Origin: Shewanella sp. TC10
Lineage (GTDB): Bacteria; Pseudomonadota; Gammaproteobacteria; Enterobacterales; Shewanellaceae
NCBI RefSeq assembly: GCF_009663145.1
Contig: NZ_VKHR01000050.1
Coordinates: 243 to 39,317 of the forward strand
Length of the DNA stretch: 39,075 nucleotides
Direction of reading: 5' to 3'
The translations under genes and the position numbers were made by a program. Position 1 is the first letter of the stretch, and every line of letters begins with the position of its first letter. The notes below the pieces were generated by a model. It made no database searches and was not told the origin of the DNA. It worked only from the letters and a program-made list of their open reading frames with translations. This document shows, in pieces, positions 23,106 to 31,917 of the stretch.

Positions 23106-23121
23106 GGTGTCTTTGGGCACC
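23106..23121 (+). other. Intercistronic hairpin atpA-atpG
   Basis: GGTGTC / GGCACC with a TTTG loop (one G-U pair), 26 bp before atpG. There is no T run, so it may tune mRNA stability or atpG translation in line with the 3:1 alpha:gamma stoichiometry. Confidence 0.4.
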
Positions 23122-23146
23122 TTCGGTCCCAGATTGGAGAGTAGAA

Positions 23147-24007
23147 ATGGCCGGCGCTAAAGAGATTAAAACCAAGATCGCGAGTGTTAAAAACACTCAA
23201 AAGATCACTTCTGCAATGGAAATGGTTGCTGCCAGCAAAATGCGCAAAGCGCAAGAACGCATGGCTTCTAGCCGTCCATACGCAGAACATATGCGTAAGG
23301 TGATCGGTCACGTAGCGCAAGGTACTCTTGAATATAAACATCCATATTTGGAAGTTCGAGATGCCAAGCGGGTTGGTTACATTGTTGTGTCAACCGACCG
23401 TGGCCTTTGTGGTGGTTTGAACGTTAACCTTTTCAAAAAGGTTGTTTCAGACGTGAAAGACTGGAAAGACCAAGGGGCAGAAGTTGAATTTTGTCCAATT
23501 GGTGCACGTAGTGTGCAGTTTTTCAAAAGCTTTGGTGGAGAAGTCTCTGCCCATGCCTCAGGTTTAGGCGATGCGCCTAAGTTAGCCGATTTAATCGGTA
23601 CCGTGAGAGTAATGCTACAAGCTTACAACGAAGGTAAACTGGATCGTCTGTTTATTGTGTTTAACAAATTCGTTAATACAATGACTCAGACTCCTGTGAT
23701 CGAGCAGCTGCTACCTTTGCCTAAATCGGAAGAAGAAGTAGCTAAGTACCCTTGGGATTATATTTACGAGCCAGATCCAAAAGATATTTTGGAAGTATTA
23801 CTGACTCGTTATGTGGAGTCTCAAGTTTACCAAGGTGTTGTCGAAAATATTGCGTCTGAACAAGCTGCCCGTATGGTAGCGATGAAGGCAGCAACAGACA
23901 ACGCAGGCGATTTGATCAGCGATTTGCAGTTAGTTTACAACAAGGCACGACAAGCCGCGATTACGCAGGAATTGTCGGAGATTGTTTCAGGCGCTGCAGC
24001 GGTTTAG
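23147..24007 (+). CDS. atpG: F1Fo ATP synthase subunit gamma
   Basis: A 286-aa central shaft of F1. The N-terminal helix (MAGAKEIKTKIASVKNTQKI) and the C-terminal helix (ASEQAARMVAMKAATDNA) form the coiled coil; DRGLCGGLN is the conserved core motif. Length matches E. coli (287). A GGAGAG ribosome-binding site lies upstream. Confidence 0.98.
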   Translation: MAGAKEIKTKIASVKNTQKITSAMEMVAASKMRKAQERMASSRPYAEHMRKVIGHVAQGTLEYKHPYLEVRDAKRVGYIVVSTDRGLCGGLNVNLFKKVVSDVKDWKDQGAEVEFCPIGARSVQFFKSFGGEVSAHASGLGDAPKLADLIGTVRVMLQAYNEGKLDRLFIVFNKFVNTMTQTPVIEQLLPLPKSEEEVAKYPWDYIYEPDPKDILEVLLTRYVESQVYQGVVENIASEQAARMVAMKAATDNAGDLISDLQLVYNKARQAAITQELSEIVSGAAAV

Positions 24008-24041
24008 GTTAGGTAACGAAATCAAGTTTAGAGGATTAATC

Positions 24042-25433
24042 ATGAGCACAGGTACTGTTGTCCAAGTAATTGGCGCGGTTGTGGACGTAGAGTTTCCACA
24101 AGATTCTGTACCTCAGGTATATGACGCTCTGAAGATCACAGGTGAAGGAACTTGTAATGGTTTGGTGCTGGAAGTTCAGCAGCAACTAGGTGGTGGTGTT
24201 GTTCGTGCCATCGCTATGGGTTCTTCTGATGGTCTGCGTCGTGGTCTAGAGGTAGTAAACTCGGGTTCACCAATTTCTGTTCCGGTTGGGGTTGCAACCC
24301 TTGGCCGTATCATGAACGTATTGGGTGAGCCTATCGATGAAGCTGGTGACATTGGTGAAGAAGAGCGTTATGAAATTCACCGTGAAGCTCCTTCATACGA
24401 AGATCAGTCAAGCTCAACAGAACTTTTAGAGACTGGTATCAAGGTTATCGACCTTGTATGTCCATTCGCTAAAGGTGGTAAAGTTGGTTTGTTTGGTGGT
24501 GCTGGTGTTGGTAAAACCGTCAACATGATGGAATTAATTAACAACATCGCAAAAGCACACTCGGGTCTTTCTGTATTCGCTGGTGTTGGTGAGCGTACTC
24601 GTGAGGGTAACGACTTCTACTACGAAATGAAAGATTCTGGCGTTCTCGACAAAGTAGCCATGGTATATGGTCAAATGAACGAGCCTCCAGGAAACCGTTT
24701 ACGCGTAGCATTGTCAGGTTTGACAATGGCTGAAAAATTCCGTGACGAAGGTCGTGACGTACTGTTATTCGTTGATAACATCTACCGTTACACCTTGGCC
24801 GGTACTGAAGTATCTGCACTTTTAGGCCGTATGCCTTCTGCAGTAGGTTACCAACCAACTCTAGCTGAAGAAATGGGTGTTCTACAAGAACGTATTACTT
24901 CAACTAAGTCTGGTTCTATTACCTCTGTACAAGCGGTATATGTACCTGCGGATGACTTAACCGATCCGTCACCAGCAACAACCTTCGCTCACTTAGATGC
25001 GACTGTTGTACTGTCTCGTAACATTGCTTCGCTAGGTATTTACCCAGCGGTTGACCCACTGGATTCGACTTCACGTCAATTAGATCCATTAGTAGTTGGT
25101 CAAGAGCATTACGATGTAGCAAGCGGCGTACAAACTGTACTTCAACGCTACAAAGAGCTGAAAGACATTATTGCTATTTTGGGTATGGATGAATTATCTG
25201 ATGAAGATAAAACAACTGTATTCCGTGCACGTAAGATTGAGAAATACTTATCTCAACCTTTCTTCGTAGCAGAAGTCTTTACAGGTTCTCCTGGTAAGTA
25301 CGTTTCTCTTAAAGACACAATTCGTGGCTTCAAGGGTATCTTGAATGGTGAGTTCGATCACATTCCTGAGCAAGCGTTCTACATGGTTGGTTCTATCGAC
25401 GAAGCTGTCGAAAAAGCTAACAAAAAGAAATAA
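24042..25433 (+). CDS. atpD: F1Fo ATP synthase subunit beta
   Basis: The catalytic subunit, 463 aa from the ATG at 24042. That ATG has GAGG 8 bp before it and aligns with the family; an upstream in-frame TTG inside atpG is rejected. P-loop GGAGVGKT, the catalytic glutamate in GERTREGND, and the inhibitory-loop region DELSDEDK are visible. One oddity is NIYRYTLAG, where the usual form is NIYRFTLAG, a mild Phe-to-Tyr change. Confidence 0.98.
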   Translation: MSTGTVVQVIGAVVDVEFPQDSVPQVYDALKITGEGTCNGLVLEVQQQLGGGVVRAIAMGSSDGLRRGLEVVNSGSPISVPVGVATLGRIMNVLGEPIDEAGDIGEEERYEIHREAPSYEDQSSSTELLETGIKVIDLVCPFAKGGKVGLFGGAGVGKTVNMMELINNIAKAHSGLSVFAGVGERTREGNDFYYEMKDSGVLDKVAMVYGQMNEPPGNRLRVALSGLTMAEKFRDEGRDVLLFVDNIYRYTLAGTEVSALLGRMPSAVGYQPTLAEEMGVLQERITSTKSGSITSVQAVYVPADDLTDPSPATTFAHLDATVVLSRNIASLGIYPAVDPLDSTSRQLDPLVVGQEHYDVASGVQTVLQRYKELKDIIAILGMDELSDEDKTTVFRARKIEKYLSQPFFVAEVFTGSPGKYVSLKDTIRGFKGILNGEFDHIPEQAFYMVGSIDEAVEKANKKK

Positions 25434-25466
25434 CTGAGCATTAGCTTAGTATTTTAGGAGATCTTG

Positions 25467-25895
25467 ATGGCAGCCATGACAGTCAAACTTGATATAGTCA
25501 GTGCAGAGAACAGCATGTTCAGCGGTATTGTAAGCTTCTTAGAAGTTAGCGGTACTGAAGGCGAGTTAGGCATTATGCCTAACCATGCTCCTTTGCTAAC
25601 TAAAATCAAACCTGGCATGGCGCGCATGATTAAGGAAGATGGAAGTGAAGAAGTGATGTATCTTTCAGGTGGTATCCTGGAAGTTCAACCTGATTCAATT
25701 TCTGTTCTTGCTGACGTCGCTATGCGTGCCGATGATATTGATGAGCAAGCTGCACTTGAAGCTAAGCAACAGGCTGAAGCGAAAATCGCTAATGCAGGTG
25801 CTGACTTCGATTATGAAGCTGCAACAATCGAATTAGCTAAGTCTTTAGCCCAACTTCGTGTTGTTGAAACCATCAAAAAGAACATTGCCAGATAA
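25467..25895 (+). CDS. atpC: F1Fo ATP synthase subunit epsilon
   Basis: A 142-aa subunit that couples and inhibits F1. The ATG at 25467 follows AGGAG by 6 bp; the TTG one codon earlier is less likely. The N-terminal beta sandwich (LDIVSAENSMFSGIV, GTEGELGIMPNHAPLL) and the C-terminal helical hairpin are both present. Last gene of the operon, followed by a strong terminator. Confidence 0.97.
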   Translation: MAAMTVKLDIVSAENSMFSGIVSFLEVSGTEGELGIMPNHAPLLTKIKPGMARMIKEDGSEEVMYLSGGILEVQPDSISVLADVAMRADDIDEQAALEAKQQAEAKIANAGADFDYEAATIELAKSLAQLRVVETIKKNIAR

Positions 25896-25908
25896 AGGTT
25901 ATTGTTTT

Positions 25909-25937
25909 AAAAAGGCGACCCTAGGGTCGCCTTTTTT
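25909..25937 (+). terminator. Terminator of the atp operon
   Basis: A perfect 12-bp stem AAAAAGGCGACC / GGTCGCCTTTTT with a CTAG loop and a T run. Textbook intrinsic terminator. Confidence 0.95.
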
Positions 25938-26078
25938 GTGCTTGAAATTCATAAACTATTCATATCTAGCCAATCAAATTGGAATAAAAAATTCTAATTT
26001 CAGCTCCTACTTTCAACCGGGAACTAAACTACGTTAAAATTAGCGTATTAAAACTGAATACTAGTTCAAGGAAACCTG

Positions 26079-27443
26079 ATGTCATTAAATGTAGTTATTC
26101 TAGCCGCTGGTAAAGGAACACGGATGCGTTCTGACTTACCTAAAGTACTTCATCCTATTGCTCATAAAAGTATGGTGCAGCACGTTATTGATACGGCCAA
26201 CTCATTAGGCAGCGAAACTATTCAGCTTGTTTACGGTTATGGTGCAGATAAATTGCAAGCTGCGCTTGGCGAGCAAAATGTTAATTGGGTGCTTCAAGCT
26301 GAGCAGCTTGGTACTGGGCATGCTGTCGCACAAGCAAACCCAAATATTAATGATGACGATACCGTATTGATCCTTTATGGAGATGTGCCTTTAATACAAC
26401 AATCCACCTTAGAAAAGTTATTAGCAGCACGTCCACAAGATGGCATGGCTATTTTGACTGTTAATTTAGATAACCCAACTGGATACGGACGTATAGTTCG
26501 TGAAAATGGCAATGTAGTTGGTATTGTTGAGCAAAAAGATGCCAATGCAGAGCAGCTACTTATTCAAGAAGTAAACACAGGTATTATGGCTGTACCAGGT
26601 AAGCAGTTAAAGACTTGGTTAGGTCGATTATCTAATTCAAATGCCCAGGGCGAATACTATCTAACAGATATTGTTGCGATGGCGAAAGAAGATGGAGTTG
26701 CAATTAATACTGCGCAACCAGAATCCGCTGTTGAAGTTGAAGGCGCAAACAATCGAGTTCAACTTGCACAACTAGAACGAGCATATCAAGCTCGCAGCGC
26801 TGAAAAATTAATGCTCGAAGGTGCAAATTTACGTGATCCTGCTCGTATTGATATTCGTGGTGAAGTGACTGTGGGCATGGATGTGATGATTGATATTAAT
26901 GTTATTTTTCAAGGGAAAGTGACGTTAGGTAATAATGTCACTATTGGTGCGGGCGCAATTCTAATTGATTGTGATATTGCTGATAACGCTGAGATTAAGC
27001 CTTATTCTATCGTTGAAGGCGCTAAGTTAGGTAAAGCGGCTAGTGCTGGACCTTTTGCGCGTTTACGTACTGGTGCTGAACTAAAAGATGATGCGCATAT
27101 TGGTAATTTCGTCGAAATGAAGAAAGCGGTATTAGGAGTAGGTTCAAAAGCTGGACACTTAGCTTATTTAGGCGATGCTAAAATTGGCTCTGGGGTTAAC
27201 ATAGGCGCAGGTACTATTACATGTAACTATGATGGTGCTAATAAGTTTCAAACGACTATTGAAGATAATGTTTTTGTTGGGAGTGATTCACAACTTATAG
27301 CACCAGTTACAATTGGTAAGGGGTCAACAGTAGCTGCTGGTTCAACTATCACCAAAGATGTTGGCGAAGGCGAGCTAGTAATTACTCGTGTAAAACAGCG
27401 TCATATTAAGGGTTGGGCAAGACCAGTTAAACAATCTAAATAA
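26079..27443 (+). CDS. glmU: Bifunctional GlcN-1-P acetyltransferase / GlcNAc-1-P uridyltransferase GlmU
   Basis: Makes UDP-GlcNAc for peptidoglycan and lipopolysaccharide. 454 aa, full length. The N-terminal uridyltransferase has LAAGKGTRMRSDLPKVLHP and YGDVPL. From about residue 250 a left-handed beta-helix of hexapeptide repeats carries the acetyltransferase, with NFVEMKKAVLG and AGTITCNYDGANK. It is downstream of the atp operon, as in many gammaproteobacteria, with its own promoter region and terminator. Confidence 0.98.
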   Translation: MSLNVVILAAGKGTRMRSDLPKVLHPIAHKSMVQHVIDTANSLGSETIQLVYGYGADKLQAALGEQNVNWVLQAEQLGTGHAVAQANPNINDDDTVLILYGDVPLIQQSTLEKLLAARPQDGMAILTVNLDNPTGYGRIVRENGNVVGIVEQKDANAEQLLIQEVNTGIMAVPGKQLKTWLGRLSNSNAQGEYYLTDIVAMAKEDGVAINTAQPESAVEVEGANNRVQLAQLERAYQARSAEKLMLEGANLRDPARIDIRGEVTVGMDVMIDINVIFQGKVTLGNNVTIGAGAILIDCDIADNAEIKPYSIVEGAKLGKAASAGPFARLRTGAELKDDAHIGNFVEMKKAVLGVGSKAGHLAYLGDAKIGSGVNIGAGTITCNYDGANKFQTTIEDNVFVGSDSQLIAPVTIGKGSTVAAGSTITKDVGEGELVITRVKQRHIKGWARPVKQSK

Positions 27444-27462
27444 ACCTAAACTCTTATAGAAG

Positions 27463-27490
27463 CGGCCTGTTATTTAACCGGCCGTTTTTT
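27463..27490 (+). terminator. Terminator after glmU
   Basis: CGGCC / GGCCG stem enclosing a partly paired TGTTATTTAACC, followed by six T. Confidence 0.8.
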
Positions 27491-27527
27491 ATGTCTGCTC
27501 AAAACTACCAAAAACTGATAGAAATAT

Positions 27528-27555
27528 TGTTGATAAAGTTTCGATTGGTTACAAT
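27528..27555 (+). promoter_or_regulatory. Candidate promoter of the DeoR regulator gene
   Basis: TTGTTG (27528-27533), 16 bp, TACAAT (27550-27555). The TTTCGATT half-site at 27539-27546 lies inside the spacer. Confidence 0.45.
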
Positions 27556-27559
27556 TGTC

Positions 27560-27572
27560 TTTCGAATCGAAA
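27560..27572. promoter_or_regulatory. Operator-like palindrome TTTCGA-A-TCGAAA at the deoR-family gene
   Basis: A perfect 6-bp inverted repeat around one base, just before the start codon; a half copy TTTCGATT lies at 27539. DeoR-family proteins often bind repeated TTTCG-type elements, so autoregulation is likely (inference). Confidence 0.55.
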
Positions 27573-27575
27573 CTT

Positions 27576-28355
27576 ATGAAGAATATGAACAAACGTAATA
27601 CACAGCAACGTAGGCATAATATTATTAGCATTTTATCTCAGCAAGGTGAGGTAAGTGTTGATGAATTAGCATTACGATTTGAAACTTCTGAAGTCACAAT
27701 TCGAAAGGATTTAGCAACGTTAGAAGAAGCTGGATTACTGCTGCGCCGTTATGGTGGTGCGATTGCTGTGCCTGATGAGGTTACGCAGCAATTTAGCGCT
27801 AAGATTGCGCCGAATAAGCTATCTATTGCCAAAAAAGCCGCGCAATTAATCAAAGACCATAACCGAATAATTATTGATAGTGGGAGTACTACTTCGGGTT
27901 TAGTTCAACAACTCGATAATATGCGTGGCTTATTGGTGATGACTAATTCATTACAATTGGCGAATGCCGTCCACGAATTAGAAAATGAACCCACTTTACT
28001 TATGACAGGTGGCACCTGGGATCCCCACTCTGAATCTTTTCAAGGCCAAATTGCTGAACAAGTATTACGTTCATATAATTTTGATCAATTGTTTATTGGA
28101 GCCGATGGTATTGATCTTAAACGTGGAACGACTACGTTTAATGAATTAACAGGACTTAGCAAGGTCATGGCCGAAGTTTCACGTGAAGTCATTGTTATGC
28201 TTGAATCAGATAAGTTTGGCCGCAGGATCCCCAACCTCGAACTTGCTTGGGGAAACATCAGTGTTCTAGTGACCGATGACAGGTTACCAGCTGAGATGGT
28301 CGATAAAATTACTCAATATGGTGTCAAAGTATTATTGGCGCCCTATAAAAAATAA
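27576..28355 (+). CDS. DeoR/GlpR family transcriptional regulator, between glmU and glmS
   Basis: About 259 aa from the ATG at 27576; an ATG three codons later is equally possible and neither has a clear ribosome-binding site. The N-terminal DeoR HTH (GEVSVDELALRFETSEVTIR, then KDLATLEEAGLLLRRYGGA) and a C-terminal sugar-phosphate-sensing domain with IIDSGSTTSGLVQQL and FIGADGIDLKRGTTTFNE are complete. Position between glmU and glmS, 57 bp from glmS, argues that it controls amino-sugar synthesis, perhaps sensing GlcN-6-P. That role is inference. Confidence 0.9.
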   Translation: MKNMNKRNTQQRRHNIISILSQQGEVSVDELALRFETSEVTIRKDLATLEEAGLLLRRYGGAIAVPDEVTQQFSAKIAPNKLSIAKKAAQLIKDHNRIIIDSGSTTSGLVQQLDNMRGLLVMTNSLQLANAVHELENEPTLLMTGGTWDPHSESFQGQIAEQVLRSYNFDQLFIGADGIDLKRGTTTFNELTGLSKVMAEVSREVIVMLESDKFGRRIPNLELAWGNISVLVTDDRLPAEMVDKITQYGVKVLLAPYKK

Positions 28356-28412
28356 ATCAAATTACTTTTAATATTAGATTTCTAAATTAAGTGCAAAAAT
28401 AGGTATTAAATT

Positions 28413-30242
28413 ATGTGCGGAATTGTAGGCGCAGTAGCGCAAAGGGATGTTGCTGAAATTTTAGTCGAAGGCTTAAAACGTCTTGAGTACCGTGGATACG
28501 ATTCTGCAGGTGTCGCAATTATTAATACAGGTGAGCTAGGCCGTACGCGCCGCGTAGGTAAAGTTCAAGAGCTTGATGATGCATTGATTTCTTCTCCTTT
28601 AGCGGGCGGAACAGGTATTGCTCATACTCGCTGGGCTACTCATGGTGAGCCCAGTGAACGAAACGCACACCCTCACCTTTCTGAAGGTGATATTGCTGTA
28701 GTCCATAACGGTATTATTGAAAACCACAACAAATTACGTGAAATGCTTAAAGGCTTAGGCTATGTATTTGCATCTGATACAGATACTGAGGTTATTTGTC
28801 ATCTGGTTCACCACGAATTAAAAATTCATGACACCTTACTTGCAGCAGTTCAAGCGACAGTAAAGCAACTCGAAGGTGCTTACGGAACGGTTGTTATCGA
28901 CCGTCGTGACAGCGAACGTATGATTGTTGCTCGTAGTGGAAGCCCATTAGTTGTGGGTTATGGATTAGGTGAAAACTTTGTCGCATCTGATCAATTGGCT
29001 TTATTACCTGTGACTCGCTCTTTTGCTTTTTTAGAAGAAGGGGATGTTGCAGAGATTACTCGTCGTGAAGTTAATATTTTTGATGTTGACGGTAATGCCG
29101 TAGAACGTGTAGTAAAAGAATCAGAAGTCACTCATGATGCTGGCGATAAAGGTGAGTATCGTCATTACATGCTTAAAGAAATTTATGAGCAACCTACCGC
29201 TATTGCCCATACGCTTGAAGGCCGAATTGCCGCAGGTAAAGTATTGGATTCAGCGTTTGGTGAAAATGCTGCAGATTTCTTAAAAGATATTAAACATGTA
29301 CAAATCATTGCTTGTGGTACGAGTTACCATGCGGGTATGGCGGCACGTTATTGGTTAGAAGATTTGGCAGGTGTTTCTTGTAACGTCGAAATAGCATCTG
29401 AGTTTCGTTACCGCAAATCACACATGTTCCCAAATAGCCTATTAGTGACTATTTCACAGTCTGGTGAAACAGCAGATACGTTAGCGGCCATGCGCTTAGC
29501 TAAAGATATGGGCTATAAAGCGACGCTGACTATCTGTAATGCACCTGGTTCATCTTTAGTTCGTGAATCTGACATGGCTTATATGATGAAAGCCGGTGTT
29601 GAAATTGGTGTGGCATCTACTAAAGCCTTTACGGTGCAGTTAGCAGGTTTATTAATGCTGACTACAGCAATTGGTCGTCATAACGGTATGACAGAAGAGA
29701 TGGAAGCGGAGATAACTCAAAGCTTACAATCTATGCCTGCTAAAGTAGAGCAAGCGCTAAGTTTGGATGATGCTATTGCTGAGCTTGCTGAAGACTTTGC
29801 TGATAAACATCACGCATTGTTCCTTGGCCGTGGTGATCAATACCCAATCGCGATGGAAGGAGCGCTTAAGCTTAAAGAGATTTCATATATTCATGCAGAA
29901 GCTTATGCATCGGGTGAGCTTAAACATGGCCCATTAGCATTGATTGATGCTGATATGCCTGTAATTGTTGTTGCACCTAATAATGAATTACTCGAAAAGC
30001 TTAAGTCAAATGTAGAAGAGGTTCGAGCTCGTGGTGGTCTTATGTATGTATTTGCTGATAAAGACGCTGAGTTTGAATCTGATGACACCATGAAAGTGAT
30101 TCCAGTGCCGCATTGCGATGAATTTATGGCGCCATTGATTTATACCATTCCACTTCAGCTGTTGTCTTATCATGTTGCCTTGATTAAAGGGACGGATGTA
30201 GACCAACCACGTAACTTAGCTAAATCAGTGACAGTTGAATAA
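28413..30242 (+). CDS. glmS: Glutamine--fructose-6-phosphate aminotransferase GlmS
   Basis: The first committed step to UDP-GlcNAc: fructose-6-P + glutamine to GlcN-6-P + glutamate. 609 aa. Cys2 of MCGIVGAVAQRDV is the amidotransferase nucleophile; RLEYRGYDSAG and HTRWATHGEPSERNAHPH complete the GATase II site. Two SIS domains follow (CGTSYHAGMAARYWLE, SQSGETADTLAA, and later YPIAMEGALKLKEISYIHAE), and the end DQPRNLAKSVTVE is invariant. No glmS ribozyme is seen, as expected outside Firmicutes. Confidence 0.98.
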   Translation: MCGIVGAVAQRDVAEILVEGLKRLEYRGYDSAGVAIINTGELGRTRRVGKVQELDDALISSPLAGGTGIAHTRWATHGEPSERNAHPHLSEGDIAVVHNGIIENHNKLREMLKGLGYVFASDTDTEVICHLVHHELKIHDTLLAAVQATVKQLEGAYGTVVIDRRDSERMIVARSGSPLVVGYGLGENFVASDQLALLPVTRSFAFLEEGDVAEITRREVNIFDVDGNAVERVVKESEVTHDAGDKGEYRHYMLKEIYEQPTAIAHTLEGRIAAGKVLDSAFGENAADFLKDIKHVQIIACGTSYHAGMAARYWLEDLAGVSCNVEIASEFRYRKSHMFPNSLLVTISQSGETADTLAAMRLAKDMGYKATLTICNAPGSSLVRESDMAYMMKAGVEIGVASTKAFTVQLAGLLMLTTAIGRHNGMTEEMEAEITQSLQSMPAKVEQALSLDDAIAELAEDFADKHHALFLGRGDQYPIAMEGALKLKEISYIHAEAYASGELKHGPLALIDADMPVIVVAPNNELLEKLKSNVEEVRARGGLMYVFADKDAEFESDDTMKVIPVPHCDEFMAPLIYTIPLQLLSYHVALIKGTDVDQPRNLAKSVTVE

Positions 30243-30265
30243 AGTTTTAAAGAGTTATTCATTTT

Positions 30266-30292
30266 AAGCCTCCAATATTGGGGGCTTTTTTG
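30266..30292 (+). terminator. Terminator after glmS
   Basis: AAGCCTCC / GGGGGCTT stem with an AATATT loop (one G-T pair) and six T. Confidence 0.85.
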
Positions 30293-30587
30293 TCTTTTAT
30301 CCCGTTTAAATGTCTTTCTAGACGTATTTAATTTTCAATTTTGTCATTATTAGATCTCTATTGTTCAGCCTCCTTACTCACCTTTCTTTGCCCAGATATT
30401 TTCTCTTCTAACGCTCGGTGTTTTCTTGTTGTAAAACTTGTTTGGTTTTCTTTGTTTGATGTCGTTTTATTGTTCTTTGTGGGTGCGTAAATTGTTGGTT
30501 TTGTATTGTTTTTTGGTTTGTTTTTCATGGTTTTTCTCATTTAAGTAATATTGTTTTTTTTGGTGATACAGAACACTTGAGTCTGAG
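30293..30587. other. T-rich intergenic leader between glmS and nupC
   Basis: No convincing gene. From 30421 to 30540 the + strand has 73 T against 12 A, an extreme strand bias. A 60-codon frame on the - strand (30358-30540) encodes a Lys/Asn/Thr-rich product without a ribosome-binding site; it mirrors the base bias and is not called. The segment may be a long U-rich nupC leader. Confidence 0.5.
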
Positions 30588-31865
30588 ATGAACAAAGATA
30601 CACTGCAGGCAAATAACTATTTAAAGAGTCCAAAATGTATGGAAGTTTTCATCAGTTTATTAGGTATGTGCACCTTAATTGGTTTAGCGATTTTATTATC
30701 AGAACGCCGCAGTGCAATTAAACCTAGAACCGTGATAGGTGCATTGGTGTTTCAAGTGGCTTTTGGCGCCTTTGTGATGTATTTGCCTATGGGGCAGAGC
30801 ATGCTGGATGCAGCATCTAACGGTGTTATGCATGTCATTAATTATGGTAATGAAGGCCTTGCCTTTGTCTTTGGTGACTTGGCCAAGTTTGGCATGGGGT
30901 TTATCTTTGTTATTAACGTCCTTTGTGTCGTGGTCTTTATCAGTGCACTCATTGCAGTACTTTATTACCTCGGCATCATGCAGCTTATTATCGGCGTTAT
31001 TGGTGGCGGGTTATCAAAATTATTAGGCACTAGTCGCGCTGAATCATTATCGGCAACCGCGAATATTTTTGTTGGCCCAATTGAGGCGCCCTCTATGGTG
31101 CGTCCATTTGTAAAACATATGACTCGCTCAGAATTGTTTGCCGTGATGACTGGTGGACTGGCTTCTGTTGCTGGTGGCACCATGATTGGTTATATCCAAA
31201 TGGGGGTGGATATTAAATATGTCCTAACTGCCGCCTTTATGACTGCACCTGCGGGGTTATTGTTTGCCAAGTTGATGTGGCCAGAAACCGAAACACCGCG
31301 AAATGACATTAAAAAGGTGATGGAAGAGCAAGATGATAAGCCTACCAATGTCCTTGATGCAGCAGCAAATGGTGCGGCAATGGGGATGCAACAGGTACTT
31401 GCAGTATCCGCGCTGTTAATTGCGTTTGTTGGGCTTATCGCCATGGTGAATGGCTTAATTGGTGGTGTAGGAAGTTGGTTTGGTTTTAGTGAATTAACCA
31501 TGCAAGCTATTCTGGGTTATTTTTTGGCGCCGTTAGCTTGGATTATGGGCGTACCTTGGAGTGAAGCTACTCAAGCCGCGTCATTTATTGGTCAGAAAAT
31601 GGTGATCAATGAATTTGTTGCCTATATCGATTTCTTAAAAGTAGCTGATGATTTGTCTGAAAAGACTCAAATTATTATCAGTTTTGCATTGTGCGGCTTT
31701 GCAAACTTAGGGTCATTAGCCATGGTCATTGGTGGCTTAGCGGCACTATGCCCTGAGCGCCGTCACGACTTGAGTGCAATAGGGATGAAAGCCTTAATTG
31801 CAGCTGCTTTAGCTAACTTGATGAGCGGCACAATTGCTGGCTTATTATTTAGTCTAGCAAATTAA
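30588..31865 (+). CDS. nupC: NupC/CNT-family nucleoside:cation symporter
   Basis: A 425-aa inner-membrane concentrative nucleoside transporter with about eight to ten hydrophobic segments. Substrate-site features of the family are visible: GTSRAESLSATANIFVGPIE, then MTGGLASVAGGTMIGY, and later the ...FALCGFANLGSLAMVIGGL segment. Met18 (ATG at 30639) is an alternative start that fits homologues beginning just before the first helix. It is paired with deoD 52 bp downstream, giving uptake plus phosphorolysis of purine nucleosides. Proton or sodium coupling cannot be read. Confidence 0.92.
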   Translation: MNKDTLQANNYLKSPKCMEVFISLLGMCTLIGLAILLSERRSAIKPRTVIGALVFQVAFGAFVMYLPMGQSMLDAASNGVMHVINYGNEGLAFVFGDLAKFGMGFIFVINVLCVVVFISALIAVLYYLGIMQLIIGVIGGGLSKLLGTSRAESLSATANIFVGPIEAPSMVRPFVKHMTRSELFAVMTGGLASVAGGTMIGYIQMGVDIKYVLTAAFMTAPAGLLFAKLMWPETETPRNDIKKVMEEQDDKPTNVLDAAANGAAMGMQQVLAVSALLIAFVGLIAMVNGLIGGVGSWFGFSELTMQAILGYFLAPLAWIMGVPWSEATQAASFIGQKMVINEFVAYIDFLKVADDLSEKTQIIISFALCGFANLGSLAMVIGGLAALCPERRHDLSAIGMKALIAAALANLMSGTIAGLLFSLAN

Positions 31866-31882
31866 TTTTAATTGTATTTTAT

Positions 31883-31905
31883 GCCTGCTGACGCAGCAGG
31901 CTTTT
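31883..31905 (+). terminator. Intercistronic hairpin nupC-deoD
   Basis: A perfect 8-bp GC-rich stem GCCTGCTG / CAGCAGGC with an ACG loop and TTTT, 12 bp before the deoD ATG. Probably a partial terminator or attenuator; it lies immediately before the CGGAG ribosome-binding site. Confidence 0.65.
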
Positions 31906-31917
31906 CGGAGTAACAAG

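Noticed and set aside
28175..28190. parS-like AGTTTCACGTGAAGTC inside the DeoR-family gene
   Set aside because: Only 12 of 16 positions match TGTTTCACGTGAAACA. Two other coding CACGTG sites, 22453-22468 in atpA and 36808-36823 in pstS, also score 12 of 16, so this is background.
30358..30540. 60-codon frame on the - strand, Lys/Asn/Thr-rich
   Set aside because: No ribosome-binding site and no recognisable domain; composition simply mirrors the T-rich + strand.
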